A DNA stretch of 21,685 nucleotides from Euryarchaeota archaeon UBA126. Its GTDB lineage: Archaea; Thermoplasmatota; Poseidoniia; Poseidoniales; Thalassarchaeaceae. A program made the translations under genes and the position numbers. A model generated the notes under the pieces. The model saw only the letters and a list, made by a program, of their open reading frames with translations, made no database searches and was not told the DNA's origin. Within the stretch, counting starts at the first letter, position 1. Every line of letters starts with the position of its first letter. The stretch covers positions 1 through 21,685 of the forward strand of contig DAMG01000051.1 of NCBI GenBank assembly GCA_002497025.1, read 5' to 3'. Below, piece by piece: positions 1 through 6,535 of the stretch.

Positions 1-170
1 ACTCCTTCAAAACCATGACAGCCAAATTCATCTCCAAGTTCTAACCTTTCTGGCCCGATTATATTACGAAGCCAATTATCATCATCCCATTCTGCAACAA
101 CTGTAGGGGCTGTTATTGGTAGCAAAATTATGCTACATATAAGCAAGCCGAGTACTCTACGTGTGTGCAC
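1..170 (-). CDS. Partial secreted or membrane-anchored protein, N-terminus only
   Basis: The minus strand is open from position 191 to the window edge, and the best start is GTG at 170-168. The translation begins with basic residues (HTRR), then a hydrophobic stretch of about 20 residues (VLGLLICSIILLPITAPTVV), and then a polar region after an A-E junction. This is a typical signal peptide, so the product is probably exported. The mature part begins EWDDDNWLRN and about 30 residues are visible, including one Cys. The rest lies outside the window, so no family can be named. It is divergent from plsC; the roughly 80-bp gap would hold both promoters. The alternative start ATA at 188-186 is unlikely. 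Confidence 0.6.
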   Translation of the reverse strand, partial: MHTRRVLGLLICSIILLPITAPTVVAEWDDDNWLRNIIGPERLELGDEFGCHGFEG

Positions 171-221
171 AACATTGGGGCGTGGTATGTATCAGAAGAA
201 GGCATCGCAGTAACGCAAAGC

Positions 222-230
222 AATAATGTA
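222..230 (+). promoter_or_regulatory. Possible TATA-like element upstream of plsC
   Basis: AATAATGTA is centred about 25 nt before the ATG at 251, the spacing expected for an archaeal TATA box serving a leaderless transcript. An AGGAG occurs only 2 nt before the ATG, too close for a normal Shine-Dalgarno, which fits a leaderless start. Assigned by spacing and AT content only. Confidence 0.3.
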
Positions 231-250
231 AGGCAGTAGTCGCAGGAGCG

Positions 251-1027
251 ATGGCCGGACTATCATCGGATTCTTTGGAAACGGTTGCCAATTTGACCGG
301 ATTACAAGGTACTGGCAATTCCCATGAAACTCCAATGTTTTACAAAGGCTTGATGCAATTAACTCCCGCATTGGTTAGGACTATTACCAATGTAAGTTAT
401 TGTGGGGTCGATAGAATCCCTAAACATGGGCCAACAATCTTAGTTGGTAACCACACATCCCACATTGACCCTATTGTCAAAATAATGGGAGCGAAGAGGC
501 CTGTGCATTATCTTGCAAAAGCAGAGCATTTTGAAGATAAAAAATTTCAGAAACTTATGACCTCGACGGGACAGATAGAAACTTTTCGAGAATCGGGAGG
601 CGTTGAGGCATTAGCAAGTGCAGTAGATGTACTATTGAGTGGAAATGTTATGGGTATTTTTCCTGAAGGAACCCGCTCTAGATCTGATAAGCCCCCTTAC
701 CTTTCTAGAGGTAAGACTGGCGTAGCTCGATTAGCTGCTAGATTTCCTGAAGTACCAGTTGTACCAATGGCAATTATTGGTGCGAGGAAATTCATGGCAC
801 CTGGCTCTGCAATCGTTAATCCATTGGCAAAAGTGCAAGTCAATATCGATAACCCAATCACCTTCGGTAATTGGTTAGCAGATGAAGACGGAGGGAATCT
901 GTCTGATGAAGACATTTCGAATATAGCCAAATTAGACGAAGATGGTCAAAGATCAGTGATGAAATCACACTACAGAAGATTCACTGACCAATTAATTGAG
1001 AATCTCAGGATTTTAGGTGCACCCTAA
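251..1027 (+). CDS. plsC: PlsC-type 1-acyl-glycerol-3-phosphate acyltransferase family protein
   Basis: The 258-residue protein has the four blocks of the PlsC/LPLAT family. Block I is NHTSHID (residues 67-73, the catalytic H-x4-D). Block II is GQIETFR (107-113). Block III is FPEGTR (137-142, phosphate binding). Block IV is VPVVPMAIIG (168-177). The family transfers an acyl chain from acyl-CoA or acyl-ACP to lysophosphatidic acid or a related lysolipid at the inner membrane face. There is no strong N-terminal membrane helix; residues 31-50 are only moderately hydrophobic. The first 28 residues have no clear counterpart in the family, so Met29 is an alternative start. It is odd in an archaeon, whose lipids are normally ether-linked isoprenoids, although PlsC-like genes have been reported from Marine Group II/III euryarchaea. 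The acceptor cannot be read from sequence. Confidence 0.88.
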   Translation: MAGLSSDSLETVANLTGLQGTGNSHETPMFYKGLMQLTPALVRTITNVSYCGVDRIPKHGPTILVGNHTSHIDPIVKIMGAKRPVHYLAKAEHFEDKKFQKLMTSTGQIETFRESGGVEALASAVDVLLSGNVMGIFPEGTRSRSDKPPYLSRGKTGVARLAARFPEVPVVPMAIIGARKFMAPGSAIVNPLAKVQVNIDNPITFGNWLADEDGGNLSDEDISNIAKLDEDGQRSVMKSHYRRFTDQLIENLRILGAP

Positions 1028-1108
1028 CTCCCATCTTGTGAATCAAAGATTTGAGTTAACACGTCCGCATCCTTCATGGACTTCGGCGGTTCTGTCCATT
1101 TAGTCGAC

Positions 1109-1903
1109 ATGGAGCAATACCTAGCATTCCTCGAACGAATCCTCGAAGAAGGAGTAGAGAAATCAGACCGAACAGGCACAGGAACAATATCTCTTTTCGG
1201 CCATCAAATGCGATTCGATCTTTCCGAATCTTTTCCTGCGGTTACAACAAAAAAACTCCATTGGCCTAGCATTATCCATGAACTGTTGTGGTTTTTATCA
1301 GGCGAAACGAATGTGGCTTATCTACAGGAAAATAATGTTCGAATATGGAACGAATGGGCCAATGAGGATGGCGATCTTGGGCCCGTTTATGGAAAACAAT
1401 GGAGAAAATGGGAAACAAATGATGGCAGGGTCGTAGACCAAATAAAAAACGCTATTGAGATGATTAAAGAAAATCCAAATTCTCGTAGAATTATTGTTTC
1501 CGCTTGGAATGTCGGGGAATTAGAAGATATGGCGTTGATGCCTTGTCATGCATTTTTCCAATTCTATGTTAACGATGGAAAATTATCTTGTCAATTATAC
1601 CAAAGAAGTGCTGATGCATTCCTTGGTGTTCCATTCAATATTTCCTCATACAGCCTTCTAACTTGTATGATGGCCCAAGTATGTAATTTGCAACCCGGAG
1701 AATTTGTATGGACTGGCGGAGATTGCCACTTGTACCTTAACCACTTAGAGCAAGCCAAGGAACAAATTTCTAGAGTACCACTTCCTATGCCTCAACTCAA
1801 GTTAGATGAGACTATTTTCGATATTGATGATTTTACTGCTGAGAGTATTGAAATTCTCAATTATGAGCACCATCCACATATTTCGGCACCAATATCTGTT
1901 TGA
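1109..1903 (+). CDS. thyA: Thymidylate synthase (bacterial ThyA type)
   Basis: ThyA converts dUMP and 5,10-methylene-THF to dTMP and dihydrofolate. From the ATG at 1109 the protein is 264 residues, the same length as E. coli ThyA, and aligns by eye without gaps through the first 150 residues. Visible signatures are SDRTGTGT near the N-terminus, ELLWFLSGETN, GPVYGKQWR, SRRIIVSAWN, the catalytic Cys146 in MPCHAFFQFYV, QRSADAFLGVPFNI, and the dUMP-binding GGDCHLYLNH. The frame extends upstream to an ATG at 1076, which would add 11 residues absent from the family. That longer start is possible for a leaderless mRNA, since a TTAAC stretch lies about 20 nt before it. The next gene, folA, starts 9 nt after the stop, so the enzyme and the recycler of its dihydrofolate product are probably cotranscribed. 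Confidence 0.97.
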   Translation: MEQYLAFLERILEEGVEKSDRTGTGTISLFGHQMRFDLSESFPAVTTKKLHWPSIIHELLWFLSGETNVAYLQENNVRIWNEWANEDGDLGPVYGKQWRKWETNDGRVVDQIKNAIEMIKENPNSRRIIVSAWNVGELEDMALMPCHAFFQFYVNDGKLSCQLYQRSADAFLGVPFNISSYSLLTCMMAQVCNLQPGEFVWTGGDCHLYLNHLEQAKEQISRVPLPMPQLKLDETIFDIDDFTAESIEILNYEHHPHISAPISV

Positions 1904-1912
1904 GGTAATAGT

Positions 1913-2422
1913 ATGCGTATGGCGATGATTGTAGCGATGGATGAAGATGGCTGTATAGGAAGAGGTGAAGGCCTTCCATGGCGTTTGGCCTCTGATATGG
2001 CTCGATTCAAACAATTGACTGAAGGAGACGGGTTTAATGCCGTAATAATGGGAAGAAAAACGTGGGATTCACTTCCCGAGCAATATCGACCATTACCTGA
2101 ACGATTGAACATCGTCATGTCAAGAGACACCGGATGGGAAGAAGATGGGGCAGAGACCGCTCTATACATTGGTCGGGCCATAGAAATCGCCTATGCGGAT
2201 GGTTGCGACGAATGCTGGATTATTGGCGGGGCTCAGATTTACCAGATGTTTCTAGATCGTGTAGATGAAATTCATGTTACAACGGTTCAAACCACAAAGA
2301 GTGGTGAAGTAAAATTTCCAGATTGGAATAGGTCTGAATGGTCTGAGGAGATACTAGAAAAATTGCAATCGGACTCTAATAATGAATACGACACTACATA
2401 TTCAATTTGGACTAGGCGATGA
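1913..2422 (+). CDS. folA: Dihydrofolate reductase
   Basis: This 169-residue protein is a standard-length DHFR, reducing the dihydrofolate made by ThyA to tetrahydrofolate with NADPH. Visible elements are the N-terminal strand MRMAMIVAMDEDGCIG, then LPWRLASDMARFK with Asp28 in the place of the E. coli catalytic Asp27, the NADPH-binding VIMGRKTWDSLP, a RLNIVMSRD strand, IIGGAQIYQMFL with the Gly-Gly pair, and a C-terminal YDTTYSIW strand. The start ATG follows the thyA stop by 9 nt with GAGGT just ahead. Met3 is a less likely start. A thyA-folA pair is common in bacteria and occurs in only some archaea, so bacterial origin is plausible but not shown. Confidence 0.96.
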   Translation: MRMAMIVAMDEDGCIGRGEGLPWRLASDMARFKQLTEGDGFNAVIMGRKTWDSLPEQYRPLPERLNIVMSRDTGWEEDGAETALYIGRAIEIAYADGCDECWIIGGAQIYQMFLDRVDEIHVTTVQTTKSGEVKFPDWNRSEWSEEILEKLQSDSNNEYDTTYSIWTRR

Positions 2423-2423
2423 T

Positions 2424-2825
2424 ATGAATTTCCGCGGCTTGTTCGCAATCTTAGGCGGTTCCTTTTTCGTTTATGTGGGAGTATTACATTTCACAGATAC
2501 CCAATGGTTCGAGCCAATTGTACCACCATTCCTTGGGTCTGCTGAATTTTGGGTAATCGCAAGTGGGGTAGTTGAAATTCTAGTGGGCGTTATGCTGATT
2601 ATCCCCTCGATAAGATGGATGGGGGGATTTGCCAGCGCTACTTTGTTGATTTGCCTATATCCTGCCAATCTATACATGTGGGTTAATTCTGTTGAATTGG
2701 GAGATGGAGCGTCGTTATCTCAGACCGGCAATCTAGTAAGGCTTGTATTGCAATTAGGTGGAATTTGGATTAGCCTATGGATAGCAGAATATGAAATTGG
2801 GAAGGTACAAAAAAACTCGCATTAA
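2424..2825 (+). CDS. DoxX-like small integral membrane protein
   Basis: From the ATG at 2424, one nt after the folA stop, the product is 133 residues. It has four likely membrane helices: FRGLFAILGGSFFVYVGVLHF, a segment around AEFWVIASGVVEILVGVMLII, MGGFASATLLICLYPANLYMW, and LVRLVLQLGGIWISLWIA. The order of a short helix, a YVGVLHF turn, W-F-E-P-I-V-P, and then a GxxEixxGxxL helix is characteristic of DoxX/COG4270-like proteins. Some relatives act in quinone-linked or thiol redox chemistry, but most are uncharacterised and no redox Cys pair is present here. The frame opens earlier, at 2382 inside folA, but the 2424 start is tightly coupled to folA and begins directly before the first helix. 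Confidence 0.7.
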   Translation: MNFRGLFAILGGSFFVYVGVLHFTDTQWFEPIVPPFLGSAEFWVIASGVVEILVGVMLIIPSIRWMGGFASATLLICLYPANLYMWVNSVELGDGASLSQTGNLVRLVLQLGGIWISLWIAEYEIGKVQKNSH

Positions 2826-2883
2826 TCACATTTTCAGAAATGCTGGGTTAAACTTAATCTCCTTCACAATGTATCGATTATCA

Positions 2884-4317
2884 ATGGCCAGCAACCCTGA
2901 GGTACAGTTTGGTGAGGGAGGAGGTTTTGATTTCACTCCCCCAAGTGGATTTGGGATTATTCCTTGGGTTTTTTCCTTGCTTTTGATAGTCTTTGGGCTT
3001 TGGGGCAGCGTAGAAGGACTAATCTACAACGATTGGGAGGTTGTAGGTGTAAGTGGTGGATGTTTTGTCGTTCCAGGTTGCTTACTAGGGATGTGGCTAA
3101 CTCCTACAAAATTACAAAAGGAATTTGAAAAAATCAGGATGGAGGAGAAACCTAGAGATTTTGTCCACCGTTCTGAAACTGGAGGTTCCACAGGAAGTTT
3201 CTGGACTGGAAAATATTCTCATAGCCCAAAAAAAGACGATAGAGGATGGGTTTTCAAAGCCCCAGGTCCAGAATACTGGGACAAAGTAGACCCATATGGG
3301 CCAGACGATACTGGAATTATTCCTGAACATCCTACCGTTGTAGGCACTCCAAAGCCTGCAAGTTTCTCTCTTGACGGTGTTTTCATGTGTATTCTCGCTC
3401 TATACTCAATCCCAGCTACAATGGCCTCAGTAATGACTGGAGTAGTAATGTTCGAGGCGGGTGCGGAAGACGAGATTGCTGGAGTCGCCTGTGCATTGAT
3501 TGTCGGGCCAGTTATTGGGTCCGTGCTATTTGCAATTGCGAGTTGGGTCACGGGAACTAAAATGCAGTTGACTATTGATGTTCCAACTTCAAAAATTAGG
3601 TCGATGGCTGCTGGTGAATTAGAGCTTGTAGGCCAAGTTCGACGGTGGACTTCTCCCGCGCCGCCTGTTCTGGTTGGAGATGACCCTGCACGTACTTACA
3701 ACGACCTACATTCATGGAGATGGAAGTACGAAATATATCTCAGAAGAACAAAAGTTGTGATGACGAAGGATGGCCCTCGTACCGAAACCGAACACAGGTG
3801 GGAGACAATTAAAGAGAAAAACGGCGGTCACAATTTCATACTTCACGATGGGACTGGAGGAGTACTTGTAAAACCTAAAAAGTTCGAGGAACAAGAACTT
3901 GGTACCTATATTCGTAAGTGGGAAGTGGCTCATAATCGTAACTTAGGAGAAATTTTTGGCTCACTAATAACTACTACTTTTGGTGGATGGACGATACTTG
4001 AGCATAAATGGACATTATGGGGGTTGGCTTTGGGAGATCCTTGTTACATCTTAGGAAAAGCCGAAAATCGATCGAAGGATATGAAGAAAGAAGAATGGTT
4101 TGCTGAAGATGGAATTACACCTATACGAAGAAATAATCAACAGCTCTTGATGCAAGTTGTAGGTGAAAGTGGAGTAGGTTTTGCTGCAAGATTGGAAAGA
4201 GGAAGTGAACTAGGAGTACTTGGAAAGGTAAAGTCTCAGATTGAATATAAGATAATCCCTGGAATATTAGCCGCAGGTTGTTTGATGGGAACCTATCTTG
4301 CATATGCAAATTATTGA
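2884..4317 (+). CDS. Multi-pass membrane protein with GIDE/BAM-like domain, no RING finger
   Basis: The 477-residue protein (from ATG 2884) has two N-terminal membrane helices (about 23-48 and 55-72), a polar cytosolic stretch, a second helix pair (about 164-222), a soluble domain (about 230-440) and a final C-terminal helix (457-475). The soluble domain has features of the GIDE ('Beside A Membrane') domain of MULAN-type ubiquitin ligases and prokaryotic relatives: KIRSMAAGELELVGQVRR, WRWKYEIYLRR, a FILHDGTGGVLVKP strand pair, and ILEHKWTLWGLALGDPCYILGKAE. The C-terminal RING of eukaryotic MULAN is absent. Prokaryotic GIDE-like genes often neighbour lemA, and lemA is next here, which supports the call. 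Starts at 2869 or 2791 are possible; 2791 lies inside the upstream gene. The molecular role is unknown. Confidence 0.6.
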   Translation: MASNPEVQFGEGGGFDFTPPSGFGIIPWVFSLLLIVFGLWGSVEGLIYNDWEVVGVSGGCFVVPGCLLGMWLTPTKLQKEFEKIRMEEKPRDFVHRSETGGSTGSFWTGKYSHSPKKDDRGWVFKAPGPEYWDKVDPYGPDDTGIIPEHPTVVGTPKPASFSLDGVFMCILALYSIPATMASVMTGVVMFEAGAEDEIAGVACALIVGPVIGSVLFAIASWVTGTKMQLTIDVPTSKIRSMAAGELELVGQVRRWTSPAPPVLVGDDPARTYNDLHSWRWKYEIYLRRTKVVMTKDGPRTETEHRWETIKEKNGGHNFILHDGTGGVLVKPKKFEEQELGTYIRKWEVAHNRNLGEIFGSLITTTFGGWTILEHKWTLWGLALGDPCYILGKAENRSKDMKKEEWFAEDGITPIRRNNQQLLMQVVGESGVGFAARLERGSELGVLGKVKSQIEYKIIPGILAAGCLMGTYLAYANY

Positions 4318-4329
4318 TTTGTATCTTGA

Positions 4330-4394
4330 TAAATATTGAATGATAAGGGAGAAAAAAAGCAAATTCCGGGTCAAAATTGATTACTAAAGGAGGT
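4330..4394 (+). promoter_or_regulatory. TATA-like box and strong Shine-Dalgarno upstream of lemA
   Basis: The 88-bp gap before lemA contains an AT-rich TAAATATT at about 4330-4337 that could be a TATA box. AAAGGAGGT at 4386-4394 is a near-perfect Shine-Dalgarno, 11 nt before the ATG at 4406. LemA therefore probably has its own promoter and a leadered mRNA, unlike several other genes here. Confidence 0.5.
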
Positions 4395-4405
4395 TTAGGA
4401 TTACC

Positions 4406-4981
4406 ATGGAAGGCACTACCATTGCAATATATCTTGGTCTGGCAATTTTCGCGCTAATTCTTGTGGGATGGTTCTTTAGCACTTGGAATAGATTAGTACG
4501 ACTTGAGAAAGATGTTGACAGGGCTTGGGCAAATATCGATACACTGCTTCAACAAAGATATGACATGGTTCCAAACATGGTAAACATAGTAAAAGGATAT
4601 GCAGACCATGAGAAGGAAATTTTTGGTGAATTGACAGAAGCAAGGAAAACCTTTGCAGCTGCATCTAGTTCAGGTGACGTCAGTGGCGTTATGGCTGCTG
4701 AATCTATGCTTTCCCAAGCCATGCCAAAATTATTGGCTCTATCAGAAGCATATCCTGATTTGAAAGCTAATACGAACTTCTTATCACTGCAAGATGACTA
4801 CAAAGAAATCGAAGATTCAGTGACTGATCAACGCCAATTATACAATAGTTCGGCAACCAATTTCAACACAGCAATTGAGATAATACCAGACAGTATTGTT
4901 GCATCCTTCAAGGGCTGTAGAGAAAGAGTTCTCTACGAAGCGGATCAGGCTTCTCGAGGTTCTGTGAGTATAGAGTTCTGA
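4406..4981 (+). CDS. lemA: LemA family membrane protein
   Basis: This 191-residue protein has one N-terminal membrane helix (about 8-26) followed by an all-helical soluble domain. It carries the family hallmarks: STWNRLVRLEKDVDRAWANI, LLQQRYDMVPNMVNIVKGYADHEKEIF, the TEARKTF helix, LLALSEAYPDLKANTNFLSLQDDYKEIED, and NTAIEIIPDSIVASF near the end. Length and topology are normal for LemA. The cellular function of the family is not established; it is often encoded beside GIDE-like or TPM-domain membrane proteins, and here it follows a GIDE-like gene. A strong Shine-Dalgarno confirms the start. It is convergent with the MazG-like gene, whose stop lies about 10 nt away. Confidence 0.93.
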   Translation: MEGTTIAIYLGLAIFALILVGWFFSTWNRLVRLEKDVDRAWANIDTLLQQRYDMVPNMVNIVKGYADHEKEIFGELTEARKTFAAASSSGDVSGVMAAESMLSQAMPKLLALSEAYPDLKANTNFLSLQDDYKEIEDSVTDQRQLYNSSATNFNTAIEIIPDSIVASFKGCRERVLYEADQASRGSVSIEF

Positions 4982-4990
4982 TCGAATAAT

Positions 4991-5380
4991 TCAGTTCCCT
5001 TCGTATTCTGTAACTCTAATACCCAGATTTCCACGTCTAGCTTTTCTTTGCATAATTTTGTCCATCTTTGAGTGGAATTCGGATTCTAAATCTACGTGCA
5101 TTGCAAGGGAATGCCCAAGTATCAAAATCAATAAATCTGCTAATTCTTCTGAAGCTTCTTCCTTAGGCTTTCCTTTGGTAATTGCCGCAGCAAATTCTCC
5201 CAATTCCTCTACAGTTAGCGCCACACGGTATCCCATGTCATGACCATTATTTTCAGGATTAGCGAAATCATGCTTACTATGGAATGCTGCAACTCTAGCC
5301 ATCATGGTTGTCCAAGAGCCATCAGGCTTAGAATTCCAATCAACTTCTTTCCAATCATCTACACTCACCAGTCTGGTCAT
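4991..5380 (-). CDS. MazG-like nucleotide pyrophosphohydrolase
   Basis: The 129-residue protein has the metal-binding EExxE-x16-ExxD signature of the all-alpha NTP pyrophosphatase (MazG/dUTPase-like) superfamily: EELGE (58-62) and EELAD (78-82). These enzymes hydrolyse (d)NTPs to NMP plus PPi, often as house-cleaning of non-canonical nucleotides. The upstream part (WTTMMARVAAFHSKHDF) would form the first helix. The C-terminus is short and basic (MQRKARRGNLG). It is the last gene of a minus-strand run downstream of a purine nucleoside phosphorylase-family gene and a two-TM protein, which fits nucleotide metabolism. The exact substrate cannot be inferred. Confidence 0.82.
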   Translation of the reverse strand: MTRLVSVDDWKEVDWNSKPDGSWTTMMARVAAFHSKHDFANPENNGHDMGYRVALTVEELGEFAAAITKGKPKEEASEELADLLILILGHSLAMHVDLESEFHSKMDKIMQRKARRGNLGIRVTEYEGN

Positions 5381-5422
5381 GCATGGGCCAATAATTGGAG
5401 AGCCATCAAACTGTCTAATGCT

Positions 5423-5734
5423 CTAGAATCTACCACCAGGTGGTTGTCTAGGGTAATCAGAACCTGCAGGAAGGAGATAGGATAGACCAACAAGAGATAG
5501 AATAATTGAGGAAAATAATACAATCGAAAAAATCCTCATTCGGTAATTTGCTTCATTTTGTAGTTCAGTACACAACTCTGTGTCCGGTTGAGGGTTGTTA
5601 TTCGGTAAACATTCGCGCTCATACTCTTTGTCTGCTTGATCCCACCAATCCATTCTATCCATCGATTCGATGAAGAGAAGAATTGAAACTACCAAAATAA
5701 CGAAACCGACACGCTGACTTTGCAATATAATCAC
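5423..5734 (-). CDS. Small two-TM protein of unknown function
   Basis: This 103-residue protein has two hydrophobic helices, about residues 8-23 (VGFVILVVSILLFIES) and 68-90. Between them is a roughly 40-residue polar loop that is acidic and contains two Cys (in RECLPNN and ELCTEL), which could form a disulfide if the loop is extracytosolic. The end is proline- and glycine-rich. The start is GTG at 5734, placed directly after the stop of the phosphorylase gene, so translation is probably coupled. No family is recognised. Location between two nucleotide-metabolism genes does not indicate a role. Confidence 0.6.
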   Translation of the reverse strand: MIILQSQRVGFVILVVSILLFIESMDRMDWWDQADKEYERECLPNNNPQPDTELCTELQNEANYRMRIFSIVLFSSIILSLVGLSYLLPAGSDYPRQPPGGRF

Positions 5735-6487
5735 TCAAAAATTATCTTGTAAGGCCTCAATACAATCCCTTACTCTAGCACGCAGTTTCGCAGCCTTAGC
5801 ATCAACAGCATGATGATCGATTTCGGCAGATGGGTCGCCTGGGGTTCTTCCCGCGGCCCAATTGGAAGAGCAAGATATAGCAACATGAGGGATTCCCGTC
5901 TCTGCAATCAACCGGGACTCGGGGCCCAAAGTCATACCAACTACATCAGCACCCAGACGAACTAATGCATCGATTTCAGAAGGCGATTCAAATTGAGGAC
6001 CGACACATTGCGCCACCACTAGCCTACTTGGGGTACCCTCTTGAGTTTTGGATAGGGCTAATGAGCAAATTTCACTTGCTTTTTTGTCGAAAATAGAGGT
6101 CCTATCTGCGTGGATTGCATCCTCGTCATGAAAAGTCCATGGACGGGTTGCAAGATCTAATACATCACTTGCTACGCCAATCATTCCAGGCGGTAAATCT
6201 TCAATCATAGTTCCAACTGAATTTACGCTGAGAATTAAATCTGGGGAGAAAGACTTCGCAGCATGAATATTTGCTCTATGTTCAATTTCATGAGGAGGAG
6301 TTCTTGCTTCCCCTTCTCGATGATGTCTGTCAATTAGGAGTACTTTTCCTAAACCAGTTTCAACTAATATTGTTGGAACCTGTCCCCATTGTGAGTCTAC
6401 TCTGATTTCACTATTTCTTGAAGCATTATTAGACATCTCAAGAGCTAGGTCTGACATCCCAGTTCCACTAAGAACGGCTATTCTCAC
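5735..6487 (-). CDS. MTAP/PNP-family purine nucleoside phosphorylase
   Basis: The roughly 250-residue protein belongs to the trimeric PNP/5'-methylthioadenosine phosphorylase family, which splits purine nucleosides with phosphate. Visible elements are the N-terminal strand VLSGTGM, RHHREGEARTPPHEIEHRANI (phosphate/ribose region), SVNSVGT, VAQCVGPQFESPSEID, GADVVGMTLGPESRLIAE, and CSSNWAAGR. In the last block an Asn stands where adenine-specific MTAPs usually have Asp, suggesting a 6-oxopurine substrate (inosine, guanosine or methylthioinosine); that is an inference. The GTG start at 6487 is preceded by GAGGTGAG about 8 nt upstream; a TTG at 6490 is the alternative. It lies 45 nt after the eS1 stop, beyond a perfect hairpin. 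Confidence 0.85.
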   Translation of the reverse strand: MRIAVLSGTGMSDLALEMSNNASRNSEIRVDSQWGQVPTILVETGLGKVLLIDRHHREGEARTPPHEIEHRANIHAAKSFSPDLILSVNSVGTMIEDLPPGMIGVASDVLDLATRPWTFHDEDAIHADRTSIFDKKASEICSLALSKTQEGTPSRLVVAQCVGPQFESPSEIDALVRLGADVVGMTLGPESRLIAETGIPHVAISCSSNWAAGRTPGDPSAEIDHHAVDAKAAKLRARVRDCIEALQDNF

Positions 6488-6508
6488 CAAATGCTCACCT
6501 CAGTTCGG

Positions 6509-6530
6509 AAATGGGCTTTCTCGCCCATTT
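6509..6530 (-). terminator. Perfect 8-bp hairpin between eS1 and the phosphorylase gene
   Basis: AAATGGGC (6509-6516) and GCCCATTT (6523-6530) form a perfect 8-bp stem with a 6-nt loop, starting a few nt after the eS1 stop codon. It could reduce read-through or mark an mRNA processing or 3'-end site, lowering phosphorylase expression relative to the ribosomal protein. There is no run of T after it on the minus strand, so it is not a classic intrinsic terminator. Confidence 0.5.
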
Positions 6531-6535
6531 TAACC

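Noticed and set aside
2884..4317. Functional E3 ubiquitin ligase
   Set aside because: Only the GIDE/BAM-like domain is suggested; there is no C-terminal RING with Cys/His ligands.
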